64,000 bases of DNA from Sphingopyxis sp. MWB1 (GCF_000763945.1 NZ_JQFJ01000002.1:558001-622000), one strand, 5' to 3'; positions 26,173-35,463 are shown, counted from the stretch's first letter. The notes: generated by a model not told the origin, from the sequence alone. A program made the numbers and translations.

Positions 26173-28830
26173 TTATTTTCGCAAGGCTGCCTGCGCTGCC
26201 GCCAGGCGTGCGATGGGCACGCGATAGGGCGAGGCGCTGACATAATCGAGCCCGGTTTTCTCGCAGAAATTGATGCTGGGCGCATCACCGCCATGCTCGC
26301 CGCAAATGCCGAGCTTAAGCCCGGCGCGGGCGGTGCGGCCACGATCGGCGGCGATTTCGATAAGCTGCCCCACCCCTTCGACATCAAGGCTGACGAAGGG
26401 GTCGGTGACGAAGATCCCCTTGTCGACATATTGGGTGAGGAATCGGCCCGCATCGTCGCGGCTGACCCCCAGCGTCGTCTGGGTGAGGTCATTGGTGCCG
26501 AAGCTGAAAAATTCAGCCGACTGGGCAATCTCGCCCGCCATCAGTGCGGCGCGCGGCAATTCGATCATCGTGCCGACCAGATAGGCGATTTCGCGCCCCT
26601 TTTCGGCAAAGACCGCCTTTGCCGCCTTGTCGACCACCGCCTTCATCAGATCAAATTCGCGGCGTGTGGCGACGAGGGGGATCATCACTTCCGGGATAGG
26701 CGCCGCACCGGTTTCCGCGGCGACATCGCAGGCCGCCTCAAAAATGGCGCGCGCCTGCATCTCGTAGATTTCGGGATAGGTCACCCCGAGGCGGCAGCCG
26801 CGATGGCCGAGCATCGGATTGAATTCATGCAGTTCGTTCGCGCGCGCCTTGAGCGCTTCCACACCGACACCCGCGGCCTCAGCGACGACGGCAAAATCCT
26901 CTTCGCGGGTGGGGAGAAATTCGTGAAGCGGCGGATCGAGCAGGCGGATGGTGACGGGAAGCCCGGCCATCACGCCGAAGATAGCCGCGAAATCGCCCCG
27001 CTGTTCGGGAAGCAGCTTGGCAAGCGCGGTGCGGCGACCCTCTTCATTGTCGGCGAGAATCATCTCGCGAACGGCGGCGATGCGCGCTGCGTCGAAAAAC
27101 ATATGTTCGGTGCGGCAAAGGCCAATGCCTTCCGCTCCGAAATCGCGCGCGACCTGTGCGTCGGCCGGGGTTTCGGCGTTGGTGCGCACCTTCATGCGGC
27201 GGACCTTGTCGGCCCAGACCATGAGCGTACCGAAATCGCCGACCAGTTCAGGCTGAAGCGTGGGAACTTCGCCCGCCATGACTTCGCCAGTCGAGCCGTC
27301 GAGAGTGATCACCTCCCCTTCCCGAAGCTCGCGCCCGCCGACGCGCAGCACACGCGCCTGACCGTCGATGGCGATGCCGCCCGCGCCCGAGACGCAAGGA
27401 CGCCCCATGCCGCGCGCAACGACGGCGGCATGGCTGGTCATCCCGCCGCGTGCGGTCAATATCCCCTTGGCGGCGTGCATGCCGTGAATATCTTCGGGTG
27501 AGGTTTCGACGCGGACGAGGATCACCGGCTCGCCGCGTCCCGCCAGTTTCTCTGCGCTGTCGGCGTCGAACATGATCTTGCCCGATGCGGCGCCGGGGCT
27601 GGCGGGCAGTCCCTTGGTCAGCACATCGCGCGGCGCGTCGGGGTCAAGCGTCGGGTGGAGCAGCTGGTCGAGCGCGCCGGGGTCGATGCGGCAAACCGCT
27701 TCCTCTTCGGAGATCAGCCCTTCGGAGGCCATGTCGACGGCGATTTTCAGCGCCGCCTTGGCGGTGCGCTTGCCCGACCGGGTTTGCAGCATCCACAAGG
27801 TGCCGCGTTCCACGGTGAACTCGATATCCTGCATGTCGCGATAATGATTTTCGAGCGTATCGAACACGCGGCCCAGCTCGGCAAAGGTTTCAGGCATCGC
27901 CTCTTCCATGCTGAGCGGCTTTGCCCCGGCCTTTTCGCGCGCGGCTTTGGTCAGATATTGCGGGGTGCGAATGCCGGCGACGACATCCTCGCCCTGCGCG
28001 TTGATCAGCCATTCGCCATACCAGGCGCGCTCGCCGGTCGCGGGATCGCGGGTGAAGGCAACGCCCGTGGCCGAGGTGTCGCCCATATTGCCGAACACCA
28101 TCGCCTGCACATTGACCGCGGTGCCCCATTCGCCGGGGATCGAGTTGAGGCGGCGATAGACTTTCGCCCGGTCGCTTTCCCAGCTGGCAAAGACGGCGCC
28201 GATCGCGCCCCAAAGCTGATCCTTCGGCTCCTGCGGGAAGGGCGCGCCGGTTTCGCGCTCGACGATCGCCTGATATTCGGCGACCAGCTTTTGCCAATCC
28301 TCTGCCGTCATCTCGGTATCGAGATAAAAGCCCTTGTCCTCCTTGGCGATTTCGAGGGCTTCCTCAAATTCGGCATGGTCGAGACCCATGACGACATCGG
28401 CATACATCTGGATGAAGCGGCGATAGCTGTCCCAGGCAAAGCGCGGATCGCCCGACGCTTCGGCCAGCCCCGCGACGGTCGCGTCGTTGAGGCCGAGGTT
28501 GAGCACCGTGTCCATCATGCCCGGCATCGATACGCGCGCACCCGAGCGGACCGAGACGAGCAGCGGATTGGCGGCATCGCCAAAGCTTTTGCCCGTGATC
28601 GCCTCGATATGGGTGATGCCCGCCGCGACTTCGGCGGCCAGGGCGGCGGGATATTCCTCCCCATTGGCATAATAAGCGGTGCAGACTTCGGTGGTGATCG
28701 TAAAGCCGGGAGGAACCGGCAGGCCGATCGAGGCCATTTCGGCAAGGTTCGCGCCCTTGCCCCCCAGCAATTCCTTCGAACGTTCAGCCGTGGTGGCTGC
28801 GCCGCCGAACAAATGCACCAACTTCGTCAT
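26173..28830 (-). CDS. ppdK: Pyruvate, phosphate dikinase
   Basis: An 885-residue enzyme, full length for the bacterial family. It interconverts pyruvate, ATP and phosphate with phosphoenolpyruvate, AMP and pyrophosphate. The N-terminal ATP-grasp part starts LFGGAATTAERSKELLGGKGANLAEM; the swivelling phosphohistidine domain has GGMTSHAAVVARGMGRPCV with the carrier His; the C-terminal PEP domain has FGTNDLTQTTLG and the catalytic Cys in GICGEHGGD. It serves gluconeogenesis/anaplerosis. It stands as a single gene upstream of the tRNA and downstream of glyS on the same strand. Confidence 0.96.
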   Translation of the reverse strand: MTKLVHLFGGAATTAERSKELLGGKGANLAEMASIGLPVPPGFTITTEVCTAYYANGEEYPAALAAEVAAGITHIEAITGKSFGDAANPLLVSVRSGARVSMPGMMDTVLNLGLNDATVAGLAEASGDPRFAWDSYRRFIQMYADVVMGLDHAEFEEALEIAKEDKGFYLDTEMTAEDWQKLVAEYQAIVERETGAPFPQEPKDQLWGAIGAVFASWESDRAKVYRRLNSIPGEWGTAVNVQAMVFGNMGDTSATGVAFTRDPATGERAWYGEWLINAQGEDVVAGIRTPQYLTKAAREKAGAKPLSMEEAMPETFAELGRVFDTLENHYRDMQDIEFTVERGTLWMLQTRSGKRTAKAALKIAVDMASEGLISEEEAVCRIDPGALDQLLHPTLDPDAPRDVLTKGLPASPGAASGKIMFDADSAEKLAGRGEPVILVRVETSPEDIHGMHAAKGILTARGGMTSHAAVVARGMGRPCVSGAGGIAIDGQARVLRVGGRELREGEVITLDGSTGEVMAGEVPTLQPELVGDFGTLMVWADKVRRMKVRTNAETPADAQVARDFGAEGIGLCRTEHMFFDAARIAAVREMILADNEEGRRTALAKLLPEQRGDFAAIFGVMAGLPVTIRLLDPPLHEFLPTREEDFAVVAEAAGVGVEALKARANELHEFNPMLGHRGCRLGVTYPEIYEMQARAIFEAACDVAAETGAAPIPEVMIPLVATRREFDLMKAVVDKAAKAVFAEKGREIAYLVGTMIELPRAALMAGEIAQSAEFFSFGTNDLTQTTLGVSRDDAGRFLTQYVDKGIFVTDPFVSLDVEGVGQLIEIAADRGRTARAGLKLGICGEHGGDAPSINFCEKTGLDYVSASPYRVPIARLAAAQAALRK

Positions 28831-28978
28831 GTCTCGCTCCTGCTGCCCCGGGGAGGCGGGTTTGCGGGGAATAATAATCTTGCCCTTTTGGGTCGATTCA
28901 CTTTTGCTTTAGCGCGCTCAGCCGCTTCTACCTGTGCCATACGAATGCCGCTGCCGATTTTCGCGGGCGCGCCATGGA

Positions 28979-31246
28979 TCAGCCCTCAATCTTCGAGAAA
29001 TCGGCGACGCTGTGCACCGCATCGGTGAAGCGGGCGAGCAGGCCAAGGCGGAAGGCGCGCACCGCTTCGTCGGGGTCATTGACCATCACCCCTTCGAAGA
29101 AAGCATCAATGGGCGCGCGCAAACTGGCGAGCGCGACCATGGCGTCGGTAAAGCGTTCGTCGGCAACGGCGGCGGAGGCGGCAGGCTCGGCGCTGTCGAG
29201 CGCGGCGAGAAGCGCGCGATCCTCATCCGTCGCCCCCGCGAAGGCGGGGGGCGTTGGCGTGGGTGCGCCGTCTCCAGCGGCCCCCGCCTTCGCGGGGGCG
29301 ACGGACATGTCCGCCTGCTTCAGGATATTCGCCGCGCGCTTGTAGCCTGCGAGCAGGTTGGCGCCGTCGTCGGTGGTCATAAAGGCTTGCAGCGCCTTCA
29401 CCCGGTCGAGCAGGCGGACGAGATCATCCTCTCCGCCGAGGGCGAATACCGCGTCGATCAGGTCGTGACGGACGCCCGCTTCGCGTTGCTGGACTTTGAG
29501 GCGGTCGGCGAAGAAGTCGAGCAAGCCGTCAACCACCATTGGCAACGTCTCAAGCGGATCAGGGAAACGCTCGTGCGGGATGTCCCAGCGATACTCCTGA
29601 TGAATTTCCGAGCGTGTCCGAGACCAAAATTTTTGCCTCACAATGGCGTACATGTCCGAGGAACCGCCGCTCAACATGATCTGGCCAGCGATGATTGGCC
29701 ACAAAGGCAATCTGATCTCGTTAGCCTCAATAATGCGCGAGACGGCGATCGCAGCACGACGGAGAGCAAACGGATCCTTTGACCCTGTCGGCAATTCGCC
29801 GATTTCAAAGAATTTTGAGACTGTATCCAGCTTATCCGCCAGCGCCACAGCCACCGTCACCGGCGCTGTCGGCACGTCATCGCCCTGCCCGACCGGCTTG
29901 TAATGGTCGCGGATTGCGTCGGCGACGGCGTCGGGCAAGCCTTCGGCGCGGGCGTAATAGCCGCCCATCAAACCCTGAAGCTCGGGGAATTCGCCGACCA
30001 TTTCGGTGACGAGGTCGGCCTTGCACAGGCGTGCGGCCAGTTCGGCCTGGTCGGCCAGTTCTGCTTTCGTCAGCGTTGGCGCATTGTCGCCCTGGGTTCC
30101 CGCCTGCGCGGGAACACTCGAGGATTTGACGACGCCTTCTTCCACCAGCCAGCGCGCGAGTTTCGCTACGCGTTCGACCTTGTCGGCGACACTGCCGAGC
30201 TTTTCATGGAAAGTGATGTTCGCCAGTTTTTCGGCATGCTGCTCCAGCGTCTTTTTCTGGTCCTGTTCCCAGAAGAAGCGCGCGTCGGAGAGGCGGGCGG
30301 CGAGGACTTTTTCATTGCCCGCGACAATCGCCGCGCCGCCGTCGCTGGCGGCGATATTGGCGGTGCAGACAAAGGCGTTGGCGAGCTTGCCGTCGCTGTC
30401 CTCGACGACGAAATATTTCTGGTTCACCCGCGCGGTAAGCTGGATGACTTCGGGCGGAACCTCCAGAAAGGCCGGATCGAAGCGCCCCAGCAGCGGCACC
30501 GGCCATTCGGTGAGACCGGCGTTTTCGACGACCAGCCCTTCATCCTCCACCAGCGTCAGACCGGCAGCAGCGGCGGCCTTGGCAGCGCCGTCGCGGATGA
30601 TCGCCGCGCGTTCCTGATGATCGACGATGACATGGCAGGCGCGCAACTTTTCGGCATAGTCGGCCGCCGAACCGATAGTGATGTCGCCGGGGCAATGGAA
30701 GCGGTGGCCGCGCGTTGCGGTGGCCGCGCGGATGCCGTCGATTTCGCATTCGACCAGTTCGTCGCCAAACAGCGCGACGATGCCCGAGAGCGGGCGCACC
30801 CAGCGCAGGCTTTCGCTGCTGTAGCTGTCGCGGCCCCAGCGCATCGACTTGGGCCAGGAAAAGCCGCGAATGATGGCGGGAATCGCCTCGGCGAGCACAT
30901 CGCGCGTTGCCCGCCCTGCCCGTTCGATCAGCGCGAACCAGATGCCATCGCGGTCCTCCAGCTGATCCTGCGTCAGCCCGGTCTTGCGAAGAAAGCCTTC
31001 GAGCGCCTGTGGCGGGGCGCTGGTGCGCGGGCCTTTAAGTTCCTCGCGCACCGCCTCGGTCGCGTCCGGAAGATCGCGGGCGATGAGCGCCAGGCGGCGC
31101 GGGGTGGACCAGATGCGGAGGTCGCCAGTGGCGAGCCCCGCCGCCTTCATCTGGGCGCTGAACAGCTTTTCCAGCTCGGCGCGGGCGCCGGCCTGCATCC
31201 GCGCGGGGATTTCTTCACAGCGCAGTTCGAGGAGGAAATCGGTCAC
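28979..31246 (-). CDS. glyS: Glycyl-tRNA synthetase beta subunit with repeat-derived insertions
   Basis: A 755-residue beta subunit of the tetrameric glycyl-tRNA synthetase, longer than the about 690-700 residues usual for the family. The start is GTG at 31246 (VTDFLLELRCEEIPARM) with GGAG eight bases upstream. Core motifs include GFSWPKSMRWG, RPLSGIVALFGDELV, CKADLVTEMVGEFPELQG and a C-terminal DALR/anticodon-like domain. Two segments look foreign: about residues 372-392 (VPAQAGTQGDN) and about 630-660 (VAPAKAGAAGDG, PPAFAGATDE). Both are translations of palindromic REP-like DNA at 30096-30115 and 29229-29302, inserted without breaking the frame. Confidence 0.95.
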   Translation of the reverse strand: MTDFLLELRCEEIPARMQAGARAELEKLFSAQMKAAGLATGDLRIWSTPRRLALIARDLPDATEAVREELKGPRTSAPPQALEGFLRKTGLTQDQLEDRDGIWFALIERAGRATRDVLAEAIPAIIRGFSWPKSMRWGRDSYSSESLRWVRPLSGIVALFGDELVECEIDGIRAATATRGHRFHCPGDITIGSAADYAEKLRACHVIVDHQERAAIIRDGAAKAAAAAGLTLVEDEGLVVENAGLTEWPVPLLGRFDPAFLEVPPEVIQLTARVNQKYFVVEDSDGKLANAFVCTANIAASDGGAAIVAGNEKVLAARLSDARFFWEQDQKKTLEQHAEKLANITFHEKLGSVADKVERVAKLARWLVEEGVVKSSSVPAQAGTQGDNAPTLTKAELADQAELAARLCKADLVTEMVGEFPELQGLMGGYYARAEGLPDAVADAIRDHYKPVGQGDDVPTAPVTVAVALADKLDTVSKFFEIGELPTGSKDPFALRRAAIAVSRIIEANEIRLPLWPIIAGQIMLSGGSSDMYAIVRQKFWSRTRSEIHQEYRWDIPHERFPDPLETLPMVVDGLLDFFADRLKVQQREAGVRHDLIDAVFALGGEDDLVRLLDRVKALQAFMTTDDGANLLAGYKRAANILKQADMSVAPAKAGAAGDGAPTPTPPAFAGATDEDRALLAALDSAEPAASAAVADERFTDAMVALASLRAPIDAFFEGVMVNDPDEAVRAFRLGLLARFTDAVHSVADFSKIEG
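29229..29302. repeat. REP-like palindrome pair inside glyS
   Basis: A 22-base sequence at 29229-29250 is exactly the reverse complement of 29281-29302, with a 30-base spacer. Each arm is itself palindromic around CCCCCGC/GCGGGGG. The same core forms the terminator at 4855-4890. Here it is in frame within a coding region. Confidence 0.85.
30096..30115. repeat. Second REP-like palindrome inside glyS
   Basis: GTTCCCGC (30096-30103) pairs with GCGGGAAC (30108-30115). It is a different palindrome class from the one at 29229 and is read in frame as VPAQAGTQ. Confidence 0.75.
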
Positions 31247-31280
31247 AGCAAATTCTCCGAACCCCGAACCCCGCTCGCAT

Positions 31281-31342
31281 CGAGCGAAGTCGAGATGCCA
31301 CAAAGGATTGCGCTATTCCGCCGGGTGTCTCGACTTCGCTCG
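31281..31342. repeat. Inverted repeat between glyQ and glyS
   Basis: CGAGCGAAGTCGAGA (31281-31295) and its exact reverse complement TCTCGACTTCGCTCG (31328-31342) are separated by 32 bases. It lies in the 133-base spacer between two genes whose products form one enzyme, and may modulate their ratio. Confidence 0.75.
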
Positions 31343-31379
31343 ACACGAACGGACTGAAAGGAAATCACGGAACGGGCCA

Positions 31380-32303
31380 TCACAGCGTCCACCCCGGATA
31401 TTTGGCGGACCAGCTATCGGACTGGCTGTCGATCCACGCCTTGCAGCTTCCCTTGGCGAGATCGCGGACGCGGGCCATGTAATTGGCGCGTTCCTGCACG
31501 CTGATCACGCCGCGCGCTTGCAGCAGGTTAAACAAATGGCTGGCCTCGATCGCCTGATCATAGGCGGCGAGCGGAACCCCCGCTTCGATCGCGCGCTGGC
31601 ATTCGGCCTCGGCGGCCTTGAAGCCCGCGAACAGGCTGTCGGTGTCGGCGACTTCGAAATTCCATTTCGAGAATTGCTTTTCATTCTCCAGAAACACATC
31701 GCCATAGCTGACCCCGGGAACATCGCCGACGGGGTCGGAAAAGCGCAGGTCATAAACGTTGTCGACGCCCTGAATATACATGGCGAGGCGTTCGAGACCG
31801 TAGGTGAGTTCGCCCGCGACGGGCTTGCAGTCGAAACCGCCCATTTGCTGGAAATAGGTGAACTGGGTGACTTCCATCCCGTCGCACCACACTTCCCACC
31901 CCAGCCCCCAGGCGCCGAGCGTCGGGCTTTCCCAGTCATCCTCGACAAAGCGGATGTCGTGGAGCAGCGGGTCGATGCCGATGGCGGCGAGGCTACCGAG
32001 ATATTGTTCCTGAAGATCGGCGGGCGACGGCTTTAATATGACCTGATACTGATAATAATGCTGAAGGCGATTGGGGTTTTCGCCATAGCGGCCATCGGTC
32101 GGGCGGCGACTGGGCTGGACATAGGCGACATTCCAAGGCTCCGGCCCCAGGCTGCGCAGGGTGGTCGCTGGGTGGAATGTCCCGGCGCCGACGCGCATGT
32201 CATAGGGCTGCAGGATCGCACAGCCGCGCGCACCCCAATAGGCGTGGAGCGTCAATATGATGTCCTGAAAGCTGAGGGGTTTCTTTTCCGCCGCGTCCGC
32301 CAC
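31380..32303 (-). CDS. glyQ: Glycyl-tRNA synthetase alpha subunit
   Basis: A 307-residue class II synthetase subunit, of normal length. It activates glycine for transfer to tRNA-Gly. Recognisable stretches include [70 protein letters not shown] near the N-terminus (motif regions) and [21 protein letters not shown] near the end. It is the upstream partner of glyS in a glyQ-glyS operon. Confidence 0.97.
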   Translation of the reverse strand: MADAAEKKPLSFQDIILTLHAYWGARGCAILQPYDMRVGAGTFHPATTLRSLGPEPWNVAYVQPSRRPTDGRYGENPNRLQHYYQYQVILKPSPADLQEQYLGSLAAIGIDPLLHDIRFVEDDWESPTLGAWGLGWEVWCDGMEVTQFTYFQQMGGFDCKPVAGELTYGLERLAMYIQGVDNVYDLRFSDPVGDVPGVSYGDVFLENEKQFSKWNFEVADTDSLFAGFKAAEAECQRAIEAGVPLAAYDQAIEASHLFNLLQARGVISVQERANYMARVRDLAKGSCKAWIDSQSDSWSAKYPGWTL

Positions 32304-32527
32304 GCTTTTTCGCCCTTTATTCGCAGGTGCAACAAGTGTCGCCGCCCTTGGCGCAGCGGGGGCGCAGGGTCAAGGGCGGGGAAGCTGCCGAAGTTTGCGA
32401 AAGTGCCACGCAAAACAACATGGCTGGGTATTTTCGAGGTTGACAAGGTCATTGATGCGCGACATTTAGTCAATAACACCTGACATTTTGTCAGGGAGAG
32501 GTGGCTGATGCCCGCGATTGGAGTCGG

Positions 32528-32740
32528 ATGAAGAACCAGCTGAAAGTGCTGCGTGCGATGCGAAGCTGGAGCCAGGCCGAACTGGCCGAACGGCTGGATG
32601 TGTCGCGCCAGGCGGTGAATGCGATCGAGACGGGCAAATATGACCCGTCGCTCCCTCTCGCCTTCAAGCTGGCACGGCTGTTCGACATGCCGATCGAGGA
32701 GATTTTTGACGATGGCTTTACAGGAGAGGCCGATGACTGA
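32528..32740 (+). CDS. XRE-family helix-turn-helix regulator
   Basis: A 70-residue minimal Cro/C1-type repressor. The HTH is LRAMRSWSQAELAERLDVSRQAVNAIE and the end LARLFDMPIEEIFDD is the common tail of this compact class. It overlaps the following membrane-protein gene by 8 bases. Such pairs (small XRE plus a small membrane protein) are widespread in bacteria, and the membrane partner may modulate the regulator, although this is not proven for the present pair. Confidence 0.88.
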   Translation: MKNQLKVLRAMRSWSQAELAERLDVSRQAVNAIETGKYDPSLPLAFKLARLFDMPIEEIFDDGFTGEADD

Positions 32741-33167
32741 GCCCCATGATCCCCACAGCTCCGGCTCGCACGCCGGCCAAGCCCGGCCCCGCTGGTCGGC
32801 GCGCAAGAAGCTTTACTGGACCAGCCTGATCGGGGCGGGCCTGTTGGGGGTCGTCATCGGCGTCGTCAACCCGAGGCCATATCTGGACGCCGGCGCCCTT
32901 ACGCAATCGAGCGCAATCGCGCTGTCGGCGGCCTGGATTGTCGGGCTTTTGCTGGTCATGGTCCTGTATCACCGCGCGGTCGATGACCATGAAGAGCGCG
33001 CCATGCTGTGGGCCAATAGCGCAAGCTGGTATTTTCTGTTCCTGGCGGCGCCCGTCTGGTGGCTGCTCCACCGGGGCGGTCTGGTGCCGCCGATTGATCT
33101 GGTGGCGCTGTTCTTCGCATCCATCATCGTCAACGCCGCGGTCTGGGCGTGGCTGAAATTCCGGTAA
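32733..33167 (+). CDS. Small membrane protein paired with XRE regulator
   Basis: A 144-residue protein with four predicted membrane helices (about residues 32-50, 68-88, 99-117, 121-140) and a polar N-terminal tail (MTEPHDPHSSGSHAGQARP). I do not recognise a named family. The start at 32733 is supported by CAGGAGAGG ending 4 bases upstream, and it overlaps the XRE gene stop, so the two are coupled. A role as membrane-bound partner of the regulator is inferred from position. Confidence 0.75.
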   Translation: MTEPHDPHSSGSHAGQARPRWSARKKLYWTSLIGAGLLGVVIGVVNPRPYLDAGALTQSSAIALSAAWIVGLLLVMVLYHRAVDDHEERAMLWANSASWYFLFLAAPVWWLLHRGGLVPPIDLVALFFASIIVNAAVWAWLKFR

Positions 33168-33251
33168 AGCGGCGCTTCATCCCCCCTTCCCTATCTTTCC
33201 TTCCTGTCCGCGCCGTCACCGGTTCGGCTTATCCAAGAGAGGCAAATTCCC

Positions 33252-34190
33252 GTGAAAAAATTCGTTAAAGCCCTTGCCCTGAGCTGTGCAGTGGTTCCCC
33301 TCGCGCAAGCCGCGCTCTTTTTGGGCAATCCGGCCTTTGCCGCAGAAGCCGCGGCGCCTGTTGCCGCGGCGCCCGTCACCGAAGCCAAGCCTGCCTTGTG
33401 GGCGGTGAAGGATGCGGACACGACCATCTATCTGTTTGGTACCATCCATGTGCTGAAGCCCGGCCTTGGCTGGTTCGACGAAGCGGTGAAGGATGCGTTT
33501 GACAAGTCGGACGAGCTGGTGCTCGAACTGGTTCTGCCGGAAAATCCGGCTGAAGTGGCACAGAAGATGATGCCACTTGCCATCGACCAGACGGGGACGC
33601 CGCTGTCGTCGCTGCTGAGCGACGAGGAGCGCGCCGCCTATGCAGCGATGCTCGCCAAATTCGGTGTCGCGCCGCAGCAGTTCGACATGTTCAAGCCGTG
33701 GTTCGTCGGCGTGACGCTGACGACGATGCCGCTGCCCCAATTGGGATATAATCCCGAAGAAGGGGTCGAGAAAAAGCTGACGGCTTTTGCCAAGAGCGCG
33801 GGGAAGCCGGTGAGCGGGCTGGAAACGGTCGAGGAGCAGCTTGGCTATTTCGACAATCTGCCGCAGGCCGACCAGCTGAGCTTTTTGAACGGCGTGGTCC
33901 GCGATCTTGATAAAATGGGGCCGATGCTCGACACGCTGGTCACCCAGTGGAGCGCGGGCGATCCCGAAGGACTGGCCGAGACGATGAACGAAAGCATGAA
34001 GGAATCGCCGAAGCTGACCGAAATTTTGCTGTGGAACCGCAATCATCGCTGGGCCGAGCAGATTGAGGAAAAGCTGGAACAGCCCGGCACCTTCTTTGTC
34101 GCCGTGGGCGCGGGCCATCTGGCGGGCGAGAAGAGCGTGCAGGATTATCTGGCCGAACGCGGGCTGACCGCCGAGCGGATCGACTATTGA
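33252..34190 (+). CDS. TraB/GumN family protein (first copy)
   Basis: A 312-residue exported protein: signal peptide about 1-31 (VPLAQAALFLGNPAFAAEA), then an Ala/Pro linker and the TraB/GumN domain. Conserved marks are TIYLFGTIHVLKPGLGW (GxxH), SGLETVEEQL and the C-terminal FVAVGAGHLAG with the second His. The TIKI/TraB fold includes metal-dependent peptidases, so a periplasmic protease or erythromycin-esterase-like hydrolase is plausible. It is followed by a paralogue starting within its stop codon. Confidence 0.87.
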   Translation: MKKFVKALALSCAVVPLAQAALFLGNPAFAAEAAAPVAAAPVTEAKPALWAVKDADTTIYLFGTIHVLKPGLGWFDEAVKDAFDKSDELVLELVLPENPAEVAQKMMPLAIDQTGTPLSSLLSDEERAAYAAMLAKFGVAPQQFDMFKPWFVGVTLTTMPLPQLGYNPEEGVEKKLTAFAKSAGKPVSGLETVEEQLGYFDNLPQADQLSFLNGVVRDLDKMGPMLDTLVTQWSAGDPEGLAETMNESMKESPKLTEILLWNRNHRWAEQIEEKLEQPGTFFVAVGAGHLAGEKSVQDYLAERGLTAERIDY

Positions 34191-35089
34191 TCCGCGGCGC
34201 TTCCGTTCGCACGCCGGGGCGAGCCGGGTGGCGCGGGGCGGCGATCGCTGCCCTGCTACTGCTCGCCGCCTGTAGCCCCGGCGCGCCGGAGCGCGATGCG
34301 CGGCCCGCCATGTGGCTGGCGTCAGATGACGACACGAAAATCTATATTTTGGGGACGATGCACGCCCTGCCCGCGCGCACCGACTGGGCGGGCGGCAAAG
34401 TTGCGGGGGCCATCGCCGAGGCCGACGAGCTGGTGATGGAATTATCGCCCGCCGAATTGGCGCGCGCGGGCGAAATCTTCGCCGAACTCGCCCCGCGCAG
34501 CGCGCCGCTGGCGATGGAAAAACGGCTGAGCCCGGAAGAGCTGGCCGATTATCGCGCGCTGGAGGAGGGGCCGCATCCCGAGGCGGATCGGCTCGACGAT
34601 TGGGCGATATTGGTGCTGATGGGACAAAGCGCCGCCCAGCGCGCGGGGCTGAAAGCGGCTTATGGCGTCGAGACGGGGCTGCGCGAGCGCTTTTCCGCCG
34701 CGGGCAAGCCGATGACGGGGCTGGAGAGTGCGCGCGCGCAACTGATGATGTTTGAGAATTTGGACGCGCGCACCCAGCGTGCGCTGTTGAAGGCCGCCGT
34801 CGCTGATGCGGATGAAGCCGTTAGCGAGGTGGAGGCGCTGACCGACGCCTGGGCAAAGGGCGATGTCGCAAAGCTGGCGGCGATGATCAATGAGGATATC
34901 GACGCGGTGCCTGCGGCGCGTGCGGCGATCATCACCGAACGCAACCGCCGCTGGGCGGCATGGGCGCGGCAACGGATGGAGGTGCCCGGAACGCTGCTGC
35001 TCGCCGTAGGTGCCGGGCATCTGGTGGGCGATGACGGCCTGCCTGCGCTGTTGGAGGCGCAAGGGGTGAAGGTGGTGCGGGTGCAGTGA
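34187..35089 (+). CDS. TraB/GumN family lipoprotein-like protein (second copy)
   Basis: A 300-residue paralogue of the preceding protein. It appears to start at a TTG (34187) overlapping the upstream TGA (TTGA), and has a lipoprotein-like N-terminus (AALLLLAACSPGAPERD, with a lipobox Cys). The domain shows the same marks: KIYILGTMHALPARTDW, TGLESARAQL and LLAVGAGHLVG. The tandem pair probably arose by duplication; both His positions are kept, so both may be active. The operon link implies a shared role in the envelope. Confidence 0.85.
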   Translation: MIRGASVRTPGRAGWRGAAIAALLLLAACSPGAPERDARPAMWLASDDDTKIYILGTMHALPARTDWAGGKVAGAIAEADELVMELSPAELARAGEIFAELAPRSAPLAMEKRLSPEELADYRALEEGPHPEADRLDDWAILVLMGQSAAQRAGLKAAYGVETGLRERFSAAGKPMTGLESARAQLMMFENLDARTQRALLKAAVADADEAVSEVEALTDAWAKGDVAKLAAMINEDIDAVPAARAAIITERNRRWAAWARQRMEVPGTLLLAVGAGHLVGDDGLPALLEAQGVKVVRVQ

Positions 35090-35177
35090 TCGGGCGGCGG
35101 TTGACTTGGCGGGGTGTGGGCAGAAATCCGGAAATTTAGCGGGCGTTGGCCGTGGCCCGCTTGGCCATGTTTTTGGA

Positions 35178-35411
35178 TTCGCACAAAGACACGAAGACAC
35201 AAAGGGGGGCCGGGGTTTGAGGTTTTGCGCGCCCTCTTCTTTTGGTTGAAGCCGCCACGCCCTTGAAATGGTTTCGCGCAGAGGCGCGCGGGGGATTGTG
35301 GAGCGCGGAGCGCATTTACTCCCCCTCCTCTGCATCCTGATGCCAAGGTTTGGGGAGGAAGCCGCTTCGCGGCAGGGGACTCTTCTTTGTGGCTTTGTGC
35401 CTTTGTGCGAA
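35178..35411. repeat. 234-base unit bounded by imperfect 27-base inverted repeats
   Basis: TTCGCACAAAGACACGAAG (from 35178) is mirrored by the sequence at 35385-35411, with about four mismatches over 27 bases. No open frame inside resembles a transposase, so if mobile it would need help in trans. Confidence 0.5.
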
Positions 35412-35463
35412 ATAATTGGCACGGCGATCCGGTATTCGCGTCGTCGGCGTCAGGAGGCGGGCT

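Noticed and set aside
29229..29302. A frameshift or assembly error in glyS at the repeat
   Set aside because: The frame is kept through both repeats, and GlyS motifs continue on both sides, so an in-frame insertion explains it better.
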